From assembly GCA_964598395.1 (NCBI GenBank), contig CAZRBW010000068.1:1-14017 (forward strand): a DNA stretch of 14,017 nt. The letters are read 5' to 3'. Numbering within the stretch: the first letter of the stretch is position 1; every line of letters starts with the position of its first letter. A program made the position numbers and the translations under genes. The notes under the pieces were generated by a model. It was not told the DNA's origin and ran no database searches. It saw only the letters and a list, made by a program, of their open reading frames with translations. The DNA is from CAXBDP01 sp964598395 (lineage in GTDB: Bacteria; Bacteroidota; Bacteroidia; Cytophagales; Cyclobacteriaceae). Positions 1 to 8,550 of the stretch are shown one piece after another.

Positions 1-653
1 AGCCATTTGGGTAAATTACTTTTCCGGTTGGATAGCAAATAGGGATTGGCCGAAAACCAATAAGTTTGTCCATTATAATCTTTGAGCCACTCCTCATGTA
101 GGCCATCACCCAAAGTGCCGGGGCGTAGCGAAGCATATCCTGTTCGCTGGAATGACAATTTGGGTTGTATGCGGGCTTCACCCCAAGCCAACTCTTGGGC
201 TAGGAATATTCCAGCACCCAGAGTATTTGCAGCAAGGTCGCTCCAAGAAAAGCCGTAGTCTTCAGAAAATCCGTCTAAAATCTCAACAGGCAGCATCATT
301 ATCCCACTCGTGGCAGCCCCCCAAATAGCTGCCTTTTTATTGTCCATCCCTGCCCATCGAAAAGTACCAGCAGCAGCAAAACTGACATGATAAGCCGAGT
401 AAATATGCCCCAACTTATCCATTTGCTTCCATTGTGGTAAGTCATCAAAAAAGTGAAAACTACCTGTAGATTGATCGGAATACCAGGTGGCGCTAAGACC
501 TGCCATTGCTAAAGCATAGGTCGCTCCACCTCCCGCCAATACCCACGTCAATCGCTTATTGTCAATACTATCACCATTGCTGTACTCCATATTGCTGATA
601 GCCAATATCGGATTGCCAATAAGTAAAAGGATGATCAATAGCCTTGATTTCAT
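1..653 (-). CDS. DUF2279 family exported protein (YfiM-like), 3' end outside window
   Basis: Translating the minus strand from the ATG at 653 gives 217 open codons running off the window edge, so the C-terminus is missing. Residues 1-18 (MKSRLLIILLLIGNPILA) look like a Sec signal peptide. A hydrophobic Gly/Ala-rich stretch follows at about 38-58. Next come DKLGHIYSAYHVSFAAAGTF (about 81-100) and a GFSEDYGFSWSDLAANTLGAG-like segment (about 130-150), which I recognise as the DUF2279 pattern of predicted periplasmic or envelope proteins. The biochemical role of the family is unknown to me. The start lies 12 bp after the photolyase stop, with no Shine-Dalgarno motif, so it is probably co-transcribed with that gene. 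Family assignment rests on memory of the motif. The reading frame itself is clear. Confidence 0.8.
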   Translation of the reverse strand, partial: MKSRLLIILLLIGNPILAISNMEYSNGDSIDNKRLTWVLAGGGATYALAMAGLSATWYSDQSTGSFHFFDDLPQWKQMDKLGHIYSAYHVSFAAAGTFRWAGMDNKKAAIWGAATSGIMMLPVEILDGFSEDYGFSWSDLAANTLGAGIFLAQELAWGEARIQPKLSFQRTGYASLRPGTLGDGLHEEWLKDYNGQTYWFSANPYLLSNRKSNLPKW

Positions 654-665
654 GTGGCGAAGATA

Positions 666-1967
666 CTAAGCAAGTGCTTCTTTGTAGGTGTCAATTGCTC
701 TTTGTCTTGCAAATTTATGCTCCACCATAGGTTTTGGGTATTTGCTCGTACCATATTCAGGAACCCATTTTTTGATGTATTTCAGTTCTTTATCGAACTT
801 ATCAGTCTGCGAGCTAGGGTTAAATACTCTAAAATAAGGCTGTGCATCAGTGCCCGTGCCGGCCGCCCATTGCCAGCCGCCATTATTAGAAGCTAATTCA
901 AAATCCAGCAGTTTTTTGGCGAAATAGGCTTCTCCCCATCGCCAATCAATCAGCAAATGTTTGGTTAGGAAACTTGCCACCACCATCCGTACTCTATTGT
1001 GCATATAGCCAGTTTGGTTCAGTTCGCGCATGCCGGCATCCACTATAGGATAGCCAGTTTTTCCTTCGCACCATTTATGGAAATCCTCCTCACTATCGCG
1101 CCACGGAATATGATCGTATTGAGGCTTGAACGCATTCTCCACCACTTGAGGATTGTGATATAGAATCATCATATAAAACTCTCGCCAAATAAGTTCGGAC
1201 AAATAAGTCTCATTGAGTTTATGTGCTTTTAGCGCCAATTCACGCACGCTTATAGTGCCAAATCGCAAATGGATGCCAATTCGTGTGGTTCCTTTTTTTG
1301 CTGGATAATCCCGCGTTTGGTCATATTTGGCAATGATGCTTTCGTCCACTACGGCAGATGGAATGGCAATATTTGATGGACTAAATCCCATTTGTGCTAA
1401 ACTCGGTATTTCAAATGGATCAGTTTGGAAGAAAGGCACTTGAGGTTTTGGTAATCCTAACGATGAAATATTGCTTTGCTCGAAGGCTTGAATCCACTTT
1501 CTCTTAAATGGAGTGAAGACCTTATAGAAATCTCCCGCATCGGTGAGGATCTCACTTTTCTCAAAAACTACTTGATCTTTGAATGTGAAAAAGCCAACAT
1601 TTTTTATTTTCAGAAATGCATCGATTTCGCTATCTCGCTCCTTGGCATAAGGCTCATAATCGCGGTTGGTATACACACCATCTATTTGATATTCAGTAGT
1701 TAATTGCTCGAATACCTCCCGCGGATTTCCATAAAATACGCGCAAACTGCTTCCATATTTTTGCAATTGTTTGGAGATTTCAGTAATGCGATCATGTAAG
1801 AAATTGACTCTAGCATCATCTTTATCTTCCAGCTTATCGAGTATGTTTTTGTCGAAAATAAAAATTGGTAACACAGCTTTCCCATCTTGCAAAGCATAAT
1901 GTAAACCGATGTTATCATTTAGTCGAAGATCTCTTCTGAACCAGAATATGTTAATTTTTTCCATCAT
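666..1967 (-). CDS. phrB: Class I deoxyribodipyrimidine (CPD) photolyase / cryptochrome family
   Basis: This is a full-length 433-residue photolyase, which uses blue light and FADH- to split UV-induced pyrimidine dimers in the cytoplasm. The N-terminal Rossmann antenna domain (about 4-130) starts with IFWFRRDLRLNDN. The FAD domain (about 225-420) carries TRIGIHLRFGTISVREL, SELIWREF (W261, matching dimer-contacting W277 of E. coli PhrB), GYPIVDAGMREL, MHNRVRM and NNGGWQWAAGTGTDAQPYFR. By alignment from memory the E. coli electron-transfer tryptophans W382, W359 and W306 correspond to W365, W342 and W289, and N378, next to flavin N5, to N361. A functional enzyme is therefore likely. Two ATGs occur in tandem (MMEK), and either could be used. 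It lies 131 bp after the DUF547 gene and 12 bp before the DUF2279 gene. A repair photolyase is more likely than a signalling cryptochrome, since there is no C-terminal extension. Confidence 0.96.
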   Translation of the reverse strand: MMEKINIFWFRRDLRLNDNIGLHYALQDGKAVLPIFIFDKNILDKLEDKDDARVNFLHDRITEISKQLQKYGSSLRVFYGNPREVFEQLTTEYQIDGVYTNRDYEPYAKERDSEIDAFLKIKNVGFFTFKDQVVFEKSEILTDAGDFYKVFTPFKRKWIQAFEQSNISSLGLPKPQVPFFQTDPFEIPSLAQMGFSPSNIAIPSAVVDESIIAKYDQTRDYPAKKGTTRIGIHLRFGTISVRELALKAHKLNETYLSELIWREFYMMILYHNPQVVENAFKPQYDHIPWRDSEEDFHKWCEGKTGYPIVDAGMRELNQTGYMHNRVRMVVASFLTKHLLIDWRWGEAYFAKKLLDFELASNNGGWQWAAGTGTDAQPYFRVFNPSSQTDKFDKELKYIKKWVPEYGTSKYPKPMVEHKFARQRAIDTYKEALA

Positions 1968-2098
1968 GAATCAAAACAGGAATGGTGTGGCAATGTTCAG
2001 CTAAATTGCTTCATTTGCTCGGATAGCTTTCAATTTAATGAAAAAAGAAGCGGGAGGTTAAATTTGGCTAAATTGAAATTGGCCAAATCCAATATGCA

Positions 2099-2884
2099 TC
2101 ATTCATTCAAATCCCAATTATAGTCCATGTAGCTTACTTTTGCATTTGGGCTAATTTGCGTTTTGCTGTATTTGTTCAAATAGTTGATTAGGCTGCCGTT
2201 TTTTGTGAAATCAGATGAAAACCAAGAGAATATTTTTGAAACCTCAATCTGGTTTGTTTGGATTTTGTTGTGGCTCGGATTATTGATGTATTGCTTGGCT
2301 TGCTCTTCCAATTGCTGCTCTAGCTTGGCTGCGGTATAGGCTTCGTTTCTGAGTGGAGGACAAGAAATGGAAGCGCAATTTATAGCAAAGTGGATTCTAG
2401 GCTCTTCAAATTCTTTGCGGAGAATTTTATGTTCTATTTGGTCTAAGCTGGCATCTTCACCACCAATTTTGAAGAATTTTTTATGCCAAACCGTATTGAG
2501 CATAGGAATTTTGAAAGTAGGATGGAGGTCTTGAATGCTCTTTACTGGATAATTATCTACAATTAGTTTTACGGTAAAGGCATTATAAGCATTGATCCAA
2601 TAGGCTAATTGTTCTGCTTCAGTCCAAGTAGATTTGTCAGGAGGTGTATTGCTGAGCGCATTTAAGTATTTCTCAAGTTTAGCTTTGTCGCTGATGAATC
2701 CTTTATACTCCACTTTTCCATCCTTGTCTACATGATTTTGCAATAGAGCTGTCCATGCATCATGATTTGGTGCTTTGGTGCCAGCTTGGCCTAGACTTTC
2801 GCTTTGGCAAGCAAAAAGTGATGTAATAAGTAGCAGGAGGGAAAATAAACGAAGCATGGAATATATTTTTGATGATATACGCAT
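2099..2884 (-). CDS. DUF547 domain lipoprotein
   Basis: The 261-residue protein begins with a lipoprotein signal: a hydrophobic run at 11-24 followed by lipobox LFAC, with Cys26 the predicted lipidated residue. An internal ATG at 2857 (Met10, MLRLFSLLLL) would also give a good signal peptide, so the true start is uncertain. The DUF547 domain fills about 41-230: HDAWTALLQNHVDKDGKVEY, the EQLAYWINAYNAF block (91-103), and the signature RIHFAINCASISCPPL (163-178) with paired cysteines 170 and 175. The family resembles papain/transglutaminase-like folds in some analyses, but I know no established substrate. The start is 30 bp after the tamB stop, pointing to one transcript. DUF547 genes near photolyases are something I recall from other Bacteroidota, which cannot be checked here. 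Confidence 0.92.
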   Translation of the reverse strand: MRISSKIYSMLRLFSLLLLITSLFACQSESLGQAGTKAPNHDAWTALLQNHVDKDGKVEYKGFISDKAKLEKYLNALSNTPPDKSTWTEAEQLAYWINAYNAFTVKLIVDNYPVKSIQDLHPTFKIPMLNTVWHKKFFKIGGEDASLDQIEHKILRKEFEEPRIHFAINCASISCPPLRNEAYTAAKLEQQLEEQAKQYINNPSHNKIQTNQIEVSKIFSWFSSDFTKNGSLINYLNKYSKTQISPNAKVSYMDYNWDLNE

Positions 2885-2914
2885 GATTTGCCTTTTCAGA
2901 TTACAAGAAAGGAA

Positions 2915-5900
2915 TTATTCATCATCGGTTTCTCTATCACTAGTTTCATTCTTTTCAGTTTCCAATTCTTCTTCCGTTAGGCTTTCTCTTCGAATGGCTT
3001 CCCGTCTATTTCTTCCTCGGATGCTTGAGAATAGCTCATTGAGCTTATCGAAACTTTGGGTGTACATAAGGCTTATGCCAGTAGTGGTGGCAGTGTTGTT
3101 CAGTGCTGTGGAGGCCATATTTAGATTTGTACGGCTAAATATTTTCACACGGAATGCGCCATCTGCGCTCAAAAGATATTCAGCTGTCCAGTCGCCCGCA
3201 AGGCTGGTTACATCTACTTCGTTGCTCAAATTGGTAATTGCTCCATCGCGTGTAATTCGAAGTCTGCCATTGAGGAAGGTGTAAGAAAGTCGAAGTTGGA
3301 AGGTATTCAAGGCTTGCTCGTCTAGGCCAGCTAAGTCTATGTTTACTTCCAGGTTTTCATCTATTTGCGAAACATAATGACTCAATTGACTTGAGAAGAA
3401 TTCACTAACAGATCGTCCAAATCCACCACCTCCACCAGTATCGAAAGAGTTTTCAGGTGAAAATTTACGCAAAATGATTAAGGAGAATACTTGTCGGTTT
3501 AGCTCTTGTTCATCGTTTTCAAGTCTGAATTTGAAACTTGATACCAAGGTTTCTAATTCGATATTTCCTTGCGGATATTCATCGATGGCAATGCCGAATT
3601 TGATATCTGGTGCAAGCATGGAGCCTGTAAGATCCATGGTAACTCTGGTCGGATATCGTCGCTGTACGGCAGGGTCATTTAGTGCAGACTCATTTCGAAT
3701 TAAGGGAGAGAGTGAGGCCATTTGCCTGTAGGAAGCTTGAATATCAAGAATAGCCTCATATGGGTCGCCAAGCCAACTTATTTTACTTCCAGGTTCTACT
3801 ATAAATTCCTTATTGATAATTCCATAAAGTGTGAAATTGTATGCTCCTTCGGTAATTTCGTAATCGCCAAACATATTGAATTGGCCATTAGTATCAATTT
3901 GTAATTTAAGATTGCCTCGGCCACGAGCCCTAATTATATCACCAGCTTTTTGATCGAAAATTATTTCGGCATATGCGTCAGGCGTAACGGCGATATCGAA
4001 GTTCAATCTAAGCCCTGATAGTACAACATCTCTTTCCATATTAATTTCGGCCAAGACAAGACTATCTCGAAAATCAACAAAATGGATAAACTCACTTTGC
4101 TCCACACTCGATGAAGAGCTTATGGGAATAAATAGATTTGTGCCTTTATTCGTAGTAGCTCTAACGTTCACTTCCAAATTGCTAAATGGCCCTAATACGC
4201 TAAAAGTACCAGTTGCTACAGCCGTGCCGTAGTATAGCTCATTTTCTCTCAAGGTAGTATTTAGCACAAGTAAGTTATCCATAGTACCGCGCAGATCTAC
4301 AATGAAATCTTTGAACCCATCATGGAAAATTCCACCATTTATTTGTCCTCGGTTATTGTCTTTATCTACCAGAGTCAATCCTCTAAAGCCAATTTCATTT
4401 TGATCAAATACGATGCTGCCATCAATATTATAAACCGTATTTAAGTAATTGAACTTCATTTTACCATCATTGATTTTACCTGTTCCTTGTACTACAGGGC
4501 TATCGAGGGAGCCGGAAATACGAATTTGTCCTGTGGCTGTTCCTGCCATTTCAGAAAATAATTCAGCAAGGAATGGCTCAGCTATATTGATATTCGCGTT
4601 GTCTAAGTTGGCAACAAGATTAAGCTGATTGTCTACTTGATTTGGGTAATAAAAGCCATCAATTGCAATTACTTTACGACTATCGCGCTCCAAACCTAAA
4701 GCAATTTCAACTAGTTGTTCTTCAGTATTCCATTCGCTCACAAGACTTACATCACCTGCTAAAAATTTATCAATGCTGAATTTTAAGATATTTAGATTTG
4801 TGTCGAATTTCTGATTGAAGTAGAAATCTTGAATATTAAGATATCCATCTGCTGTACCAAAGAATGGGTAAGGGCTAAATGGATTCAAATTTTCGATTTG
4901 AAAATTATCCATTTCTAGTCGAAGGATTTTACTTGGGTCTTCCGAAATACTTCCAATGAGAGAAATACTCTGATCTTGAGAGACAATTCGAAGATTCTCA
5001 AAATCAATTTCACGACCCGCAATAAAGATTCTGTTATTGTCAGCAAATTGCCAGTTTTGATCTAGTGCAAGTAAATTAGAAGGAAGGAATTTGATTTCTG
5101 TACCCTCCCGCAATAAGTTGATGGAGCCAAAAACTTCCGCTATGCTATTGGTAGGAGCTTGCACTATTCTACTACTAAAGTCAATTTTCTTTTCACTCCA
5201 AATTAAATTGACGTACATATTTTCCAATGTGCCCTCATCGTTTCCTGCATCAAATCGTCTTGACTCTATATATGCACTGGCAAGTATATCCGTGCTGTCA
5301 GCAATTTTTGAGGTATTAATGTCTAAGAGGTTATCGTTGAAGGTGTTGGTGCCAATTCGGATTGTTTCAATGTCGGAATTTAAAGCAAACATAGAAGTGT
5401 AACCATTGATAAAGCTACCTTCCACCCGCGTGTTTTCTGATAGATAAATGTAGGGGTCAAAAAGCTGAATGATGGGATTGGCGTCTTTTAAGTTGAAAGT
5501 GAAATCAGCTCGATAGTATTCGGCCTCGACTTCAAGCTTTTTCTCTGCATAATATTCATTGATTGCTTCTTGATCATTAATCAATGCCAGCTCAATTTCT
5601 TTAGCATAAATTTGAGCGTCTTCTACAATTGTGGTGAAATTGAACTGACCAAATATTTCTGCGTCAAATAGACTTGAACTTAGCCTTATCTGCCGATCTT
5701 GATTTTTCTTAATACTCTGGAATTCCAATGAATCGAGGCTTAAACTTCGACCATTATAGATGATATAGTTGTCTAGGAATTCTGCATAGCCAGTTAAGCT
5801 ATCAATTTGTAAACCACGCAAATCTGTGTAAAGTCGTGTGCTGATAAAAATGTCTTCCTCAGTCAGATTCAATTCCCTTAAAAATGCAGTATCGAGTTGT

Positions 5901-7486
5901 GCTGTGATATTTATCAGATCAAGATTGTTTCTCAAATCAATAAAGGCTGTGGCGGTAAATTTGAGGTTAGGATCATTAATATCAATATCACCTTGAAACA
6001 GGTTGTCAGCAAATCGAATATCAGTGGTGATATTGGTGTAATCATAGCCTAATAATCCGAGCTTTGTAAATGAAGCGTCTAGCAATACATCTGCATCTTC
6101 TTGAGTGAAGCCTTTCCCTTCGATATTGCCTTTCATACTTACACTCCCAACATTTTCGGTGTCATTGATAAGCCTACCTAAATTAAAATTTTGTAACGCC
6201 AAAGCTCCTTTGTATTGTGGAATTTGTCCAGGAATCAATTTCATATTAATATCCGAATCGATATTACCTATTGCCGTCTTGAATTTTCCATTAGCTACAA
6301 AGTCTTGGAATAGACCAATGAATTCACCTGTAAAATTGACTCTACCAAGTGGCGCAATTTGTTTTAATGTTTCACGATCTAAGTATGGGCTTAAATCATT
6401 CATTACCACTGATGAATTGAGCAAATTTGCGAAGACAAAGGTGTTATCAATATCAGGTAATCCTTCAAATGAGAGATTCCCAGAAACGTGGCTAGCTCTA
6501 CCAAATCCAATTCGGAAATCATTCATCGATATATTGCTCACTGGGCCTGAGACAATTCCATCTAAAATGAAAAATTGATCATAACCTGCAAGGGCAGGAG
6601 CAAACAGTGCCAAGTCTTCGGAATAAATCCTAGTATTATTCAAATTGGCTTCTATCGAAACACTGTCAATAAAATAACTAAGGTTGGAAGGGTTGTTAAA
6701 TCTAAAAACCAATGAATCTTTGATTACACTCGTGCCTGCTGACAAATTAAGCTCAGTAAGCCCCATTTTAGTATTAGAGTAATGGAAATTAGTGCGGAGA
6801 TTATTAATTCTAAAACCAGTTTCAGGCTCAAAACCTTCAAGTGCTAATATTCGGAATTCAACTGTATCGTTACTAATACGAAGGCTTCTGACATCGCCAA
6901 AAAGTTCAGCAAAGTGTAAATGATTGTAATCAATTCCACCGTCAATTGTATCTAGACTCGGGTTACTCATTATGAAATCAGCTTGAAGCAAGCGGATTTG
7001 GTCAATTTCGAAAGGTTTAGTAGTTGCAGTGGTGTCCGATGGTTTGGCGAGGCTACTTATTCTTTTAATAAATTCATTAATATTCAAATCACCATCTTCA
7101 GCATTATTAATCAATTGAACTTTCAATTTTTCTATCCGGACTTCATCTAAGTTAATACTCAGATCAGATAGCAAGTCAGTGATGTTAAAATCGATCAATA
7201 TTTTGTCGGTGCCAAGCATTAGGCTGTCTTGAGTATCACGAATTTGGAGGCCTTCCAGTTCGATTTCGTCAAGCCATTTGATGCTTACCTTTGTGAGGGT
7301 GGTTTCAAATCCAGTCTTTTCTGTAAGGTAACTAGCAACCTTTTTTACTACATATGTTTGAAAAGAAGGAACTTGTAGCAAAAGTACTAAACCCAAAGCT
7401 AAAGCAAGAAAGGTTATAATCGTCCAGGATATTGCTCTAGCAATACCTTTTTTGATAACTTGCGCCTTCGTTTTCTTTTCTGACAA
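2915..7486 (-). CDS. tamB: TamB-like translocation and assembly module protein (DUF490)
   Basis: A 1523-residue inner-membrane-anchored protein expected to span the periplasm. In the family, TamB works with a BamA-like partner (TamA, or the lipoprotein TamL in Bacteroidota) in outer-membrane protein insertion or lipid transport. Residues about 14-37 form one transmembrane helix (IARAISWTIITFLALALGLV), followed by an AsmA-like start (TGFETTLTKVSIKWLDEIEL) and more than 1000 residues of amphipathic beta strands typical of the TamB groove. The conserved C-terminal domain (about 1080-1480) includes DVVLSGLRLNFDIAVTPDA, FGDYEITEGAYNFTLYG and VTMDLTGSMLAPDIKF. A glycine run, GGGGGFG, lies at 1351-1357 and a charged tail follows about 1490. 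It is longer than E. coli TamB (about 1260). The start is TTG: an in-frame TAG lies two codons upstream and the next ATG would remove the membrane anchor. It is divergent from tsaD with 8 bp between start codons. Confidence 0.93.
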   Translation of the reverse strand: MSEKKTKAQVIKKGIARAISWTIITFLALALGLVLLLQVPSFQTYVVKKVASYLTEKTGFETTLTKVSIKWLDEIELEGLQIRDTQDSLMLGTDKILIDFNITDLLSDLSINLDEVRIEKLKVQLINNAEDGDLNINEFIKRISSLAKPSDTTATTKPFEIDQIRLLQADFIMSNPSLDTIDGGIDYNHLHFAELFGDVRSLRISNDTVEFRILALEGFEPETGFRINNLRTNFHYSNTKMGLTELNLSAGTSVIKDSLVFRFNNPSNLSYFIDSVSIEANLNNTRIYSEDLALFAPALAGYDQFFILDGIVSGPVSNISMNDFRIGFGRASHVSGNLSFEGLPDIDNTFVFANLLNSSVVMNDLSPYLDRETLKQIAPLGRVNFTGEFIGLFQDFVANGKFKTAIGNIDSDINMKLIPGQIPQYKGALALQNFNLGRLINDTENVGSVSMKGNIEGKGFTQEDADVLLDASFTKLGLLGYDYTNITTDIRFADNLFQGDIDINDPNLKFTATAFIDLRNNLDLINITAQLDTAFLRELNLTEEDIFISTRLYTDLRGLQIDSLTGYAEFLDNYIIYNGRSLSLDSLEFQSIKKNQDRQIRLSSSLFDAEIFGQFNFTTIVEDAQIYAKEIELALINDQEAINEYYAEKKLEVEAEYYRADFTFNLKDANPIIQLFDPYIYLSENTRVEGSFINGYTSMFALNSDIETIRIGTNTFNDNLLDINTSKIADSTDILASAYIESRRFDAGNDEGTLENMYVNLIWSEKKIDFSSRIVQAPTNSIAEVFGSINLLREGTEIKFLPSNLLALDQNWQFADNNRIFIAGREIDFENLRIVSQDQSISLIGSISEDPSKILRLEMDNFQIENLNPFSPYPFFGTADGYLNIQDFYFNQKFDTNLNILKFSIDKFLAGDVSLVSEWNTEEQLVEIALGLERDSRKVIAIDGFYYPNQVDNQLNLVANLDNANINIAEPFLAELFSEMAGTATGQIRISGSLDSPVVQGTGKINDGKMKFNYLNTVYNIDGSIVFDQNEIGFRGLTLVDKDNNRGQINGGIFHDGFKDFIVDLRGTMDNLLVLNTTLRENELYYGTAVATGTFSVLGPFSNLEVNVRATTNKGTNLFIPISSSSSVEQSEFIHFVDFRDSLVLAEINMERDVVLSGLRLNFDIAVTPDAYAEIIFDQKAGDIIRARGRGNLKLQIDTNGQFNMFGDYEITEGAYNFTLYGIINKEFIVEPGSKISWLGDPYEAILDIQASYRQMASLSPLIRNESALNDPAVQRRYPTRVTMDLTGSMLAPDIKFGIAIDEYPQGNIELETLVSSFKFRLENDEQELNRQVFSLIILRKFSPENSFDTGGGGGFGRSVSEFFSSQLSHYVSQIDENLEVNIDLAGLDEQALNTFQLRLSYTFLNGRLRITRDGAITNLSNEVDVTSLAGDWTAEYLLSADGAFRVKIFSRTNLNMASTALNNTATTTGISLMYTQSFDKLNELFSSIRGRNRREAIRRESLTEEELETEKNETSDRETDDE
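7353..7360 (+). promoter_or_regulatory. Candidate tsaD promoter -7 element inside tamB
   Basis: TATGTTTG matches the Bacteroidota -7 consensus TAnnTTTG and points towards tsaD, giving a leader of about 130 nt. No good TTTG box lies 18-21 bp upstream, so this may be a chance match within tamB coding sequence. An imperfect alternative, TACCTTTT, lies at 7444-7451. Confidence 0.25.
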
Positions 7487-7494
7487 AGCCTATA

Positions 7495-8499
7495 ATGAGT
7501 GAAATTATACTTGCAATTGAGTCGTCTTGCGACGAAACTTCAGCCGCAATAATTGCGGGTGGAAAATTAGTGAATAATATAATAGCAACGCAACGAATAC
7601 ACGAGAGTTACGGAGGAGTTGTGCCTGAGCTTGCCTCTAGAGCACATCAGCAAAATATCGTGCCAGTAGTAAGCGAAGCGCTCAAACAGGCTAATATCGA
7701 GGCTAAAGACTTATCCGCCATTGCATTTACACGAGGGCCAGGATTGTTAGGGTCACTATTGGTAGGAGCTTCTTTTGCAAAAGGTTTAGCGCTGTCTTTG
7801 AATATCCCTTTGATCGAGATCAATCATATGCAAGCGCATATCCTCGCACACTTTATTGAAGACCCAAAGCCGACGTTTCCATTTCTGTGCCTTACAGTAA
7901 GTGGAGGCCACACACAAATTATTAATGTGAAGAGCGCTTCGGAAATGGTAATAATTGGGCAAACACAGGATGATGCAGTAGGTGAAGCATTCGACAAAGC
8001 CGCCAAAATGCTTGGCTTGCCTTATCCCGGTGGCCCTCATTTGGATAAATTGGCTCAAAAAGGAAACCCAGATCGCTTCACTTTTTCTGAAACTCAAATG
8101 CCTGATTTAGATTATTCATTCAGCGGAATCAAAACGTCTATTTTGTATTTCCTGAGAGATGAGCAAAAGAAGAATCCGAGTTTCGTTCAAGATAATCTGG
8201 AAGATTTGGCTGCTAGTATTCAGAAATCATTGGTGTCCATGCTTTTGGCCAAATTGATTAAGGCAACTCAAATATATTCCATTAATCAAATTGCCATTGC
8301 GGGTGGAGTTGCAGCGAATAGTGGCTTACGAAGTCGATTAGAAGAGCTTGCGGAGAAGCACAATTGGTCAGTCTTCATTCCATCATTCGAATATTGCACG
8401 GATAATGCAGGAATGATTGCTATGGCTGCATATTTTAAATATCATGCAGGTGATTTTGTAGGGCAAAATGTAAGTCCAAATCCGCGAATGGCTTTTTAG
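7495..8499 (+). CDS. tsaD: tRNA N6-adenosine threonylcarbamoyltransferase TsaD
   Basis: TsaD (Kae1/Gcp/YgjD family) moves the threonylcarbamoyl group from threonylcarbamoyl-AMP to A37 of ANN-decoding tRNAs, with partners TsaB and TsaE that are not in this window. The 334-residue length is normal. Visible signatures are IESSCDETSAA at 8-18, the metal-binding NHMQAH (His111, His115), LTVSGGHTQI at 133-142, GEAFDKAAKMLGLPYPGGP at 163-181, IAGGVAANSGLR at 268-279, and CTDNAGMIAMAAY at 301-313 with Asp303 as the third metal ligand. The C-terminus is NPRMAF. The ATG has no Shine-Dalgarno motif, and any promoter must lie inside the 5' part of tamB on the other strand. The gene is essential in many bacteria. 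The neighbourhood with tamB is one I recall as common in Bacteroidota. Confidence 0.98.
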   Translation: MSEIILAIESSCDETSAAIIAGGKLVNNIIATQRIHESYGGVVPELASRAHQQNIVPVVSEALKQANIEAKDLSAIAFTRGPGLLGSLLVGASFAKGLALSLNIPLIEINHMQAHILAHFIEDPKPTFPFLCLTVSGGHTQIINVKSASEMVIIGQTQDDAVGEAFDKAAKMLGLPYPGGPHLDKLAQKGNPDRFTFSETQMPDLDYSFSGIKTSILYFLRDEQKKNPSFVQDNLEDLAASIQKSLVSMLLAKLIKATQIYSINQIAIAGGVAANSGLRSRLEELAEKHNWSVFIPSFEYCTDNAGMIAMAAYFKYHAGDFVGQNVSPNPRMAF

Positions 8500-8538
8500 A
8501 GGGTTATTTCCTGATTGTTTTATAGAGCTTTAATAGCC

Positions 8539-8546
8539 TAAATTTG
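8539..8546 (+). promoter_or_regulatory. Candidate promoter for the thioesterase-smpB pair
   Basis: TAAATTTG is a perfect TAnnTTTG element in the 51-bp gap after tsaD. TTG at 8515-8517 lies 21 bp upstream as a possible -33 box. Transcription would start at about 8551-8553, on top of the thioesterase ATG at 8551, implying a leaderless or nearly leaderless mRNA. Co-transcription from tsaD is also possible. Confidence 0.4.
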
Positions 8547-8550
8547 AAAA

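Noticed and set aside
654..896. Plus-strand open frame opposite the photolyase end
   Set aside because: It lies wholly antisense to a clearly conserved photolyase frame, with no family resemblance and a composition typical of a shadow frame.
2062..2088. ATTTGGC/GCCAAAT hairpin as terminator of the DUF547 gene
   Set aside because: On the minus strand it is followed only by TTTAACC, not a real T tract, and the 13-nt loop is long. It is kept only as a possible regulatory repeat.
6105..6578. 157-codon plus-strand open frame inside tamB
   Set aside because: It is antisense to the middle of tamB. Long antisense frames are common across such a large gene and this one shows no recognisable domain.
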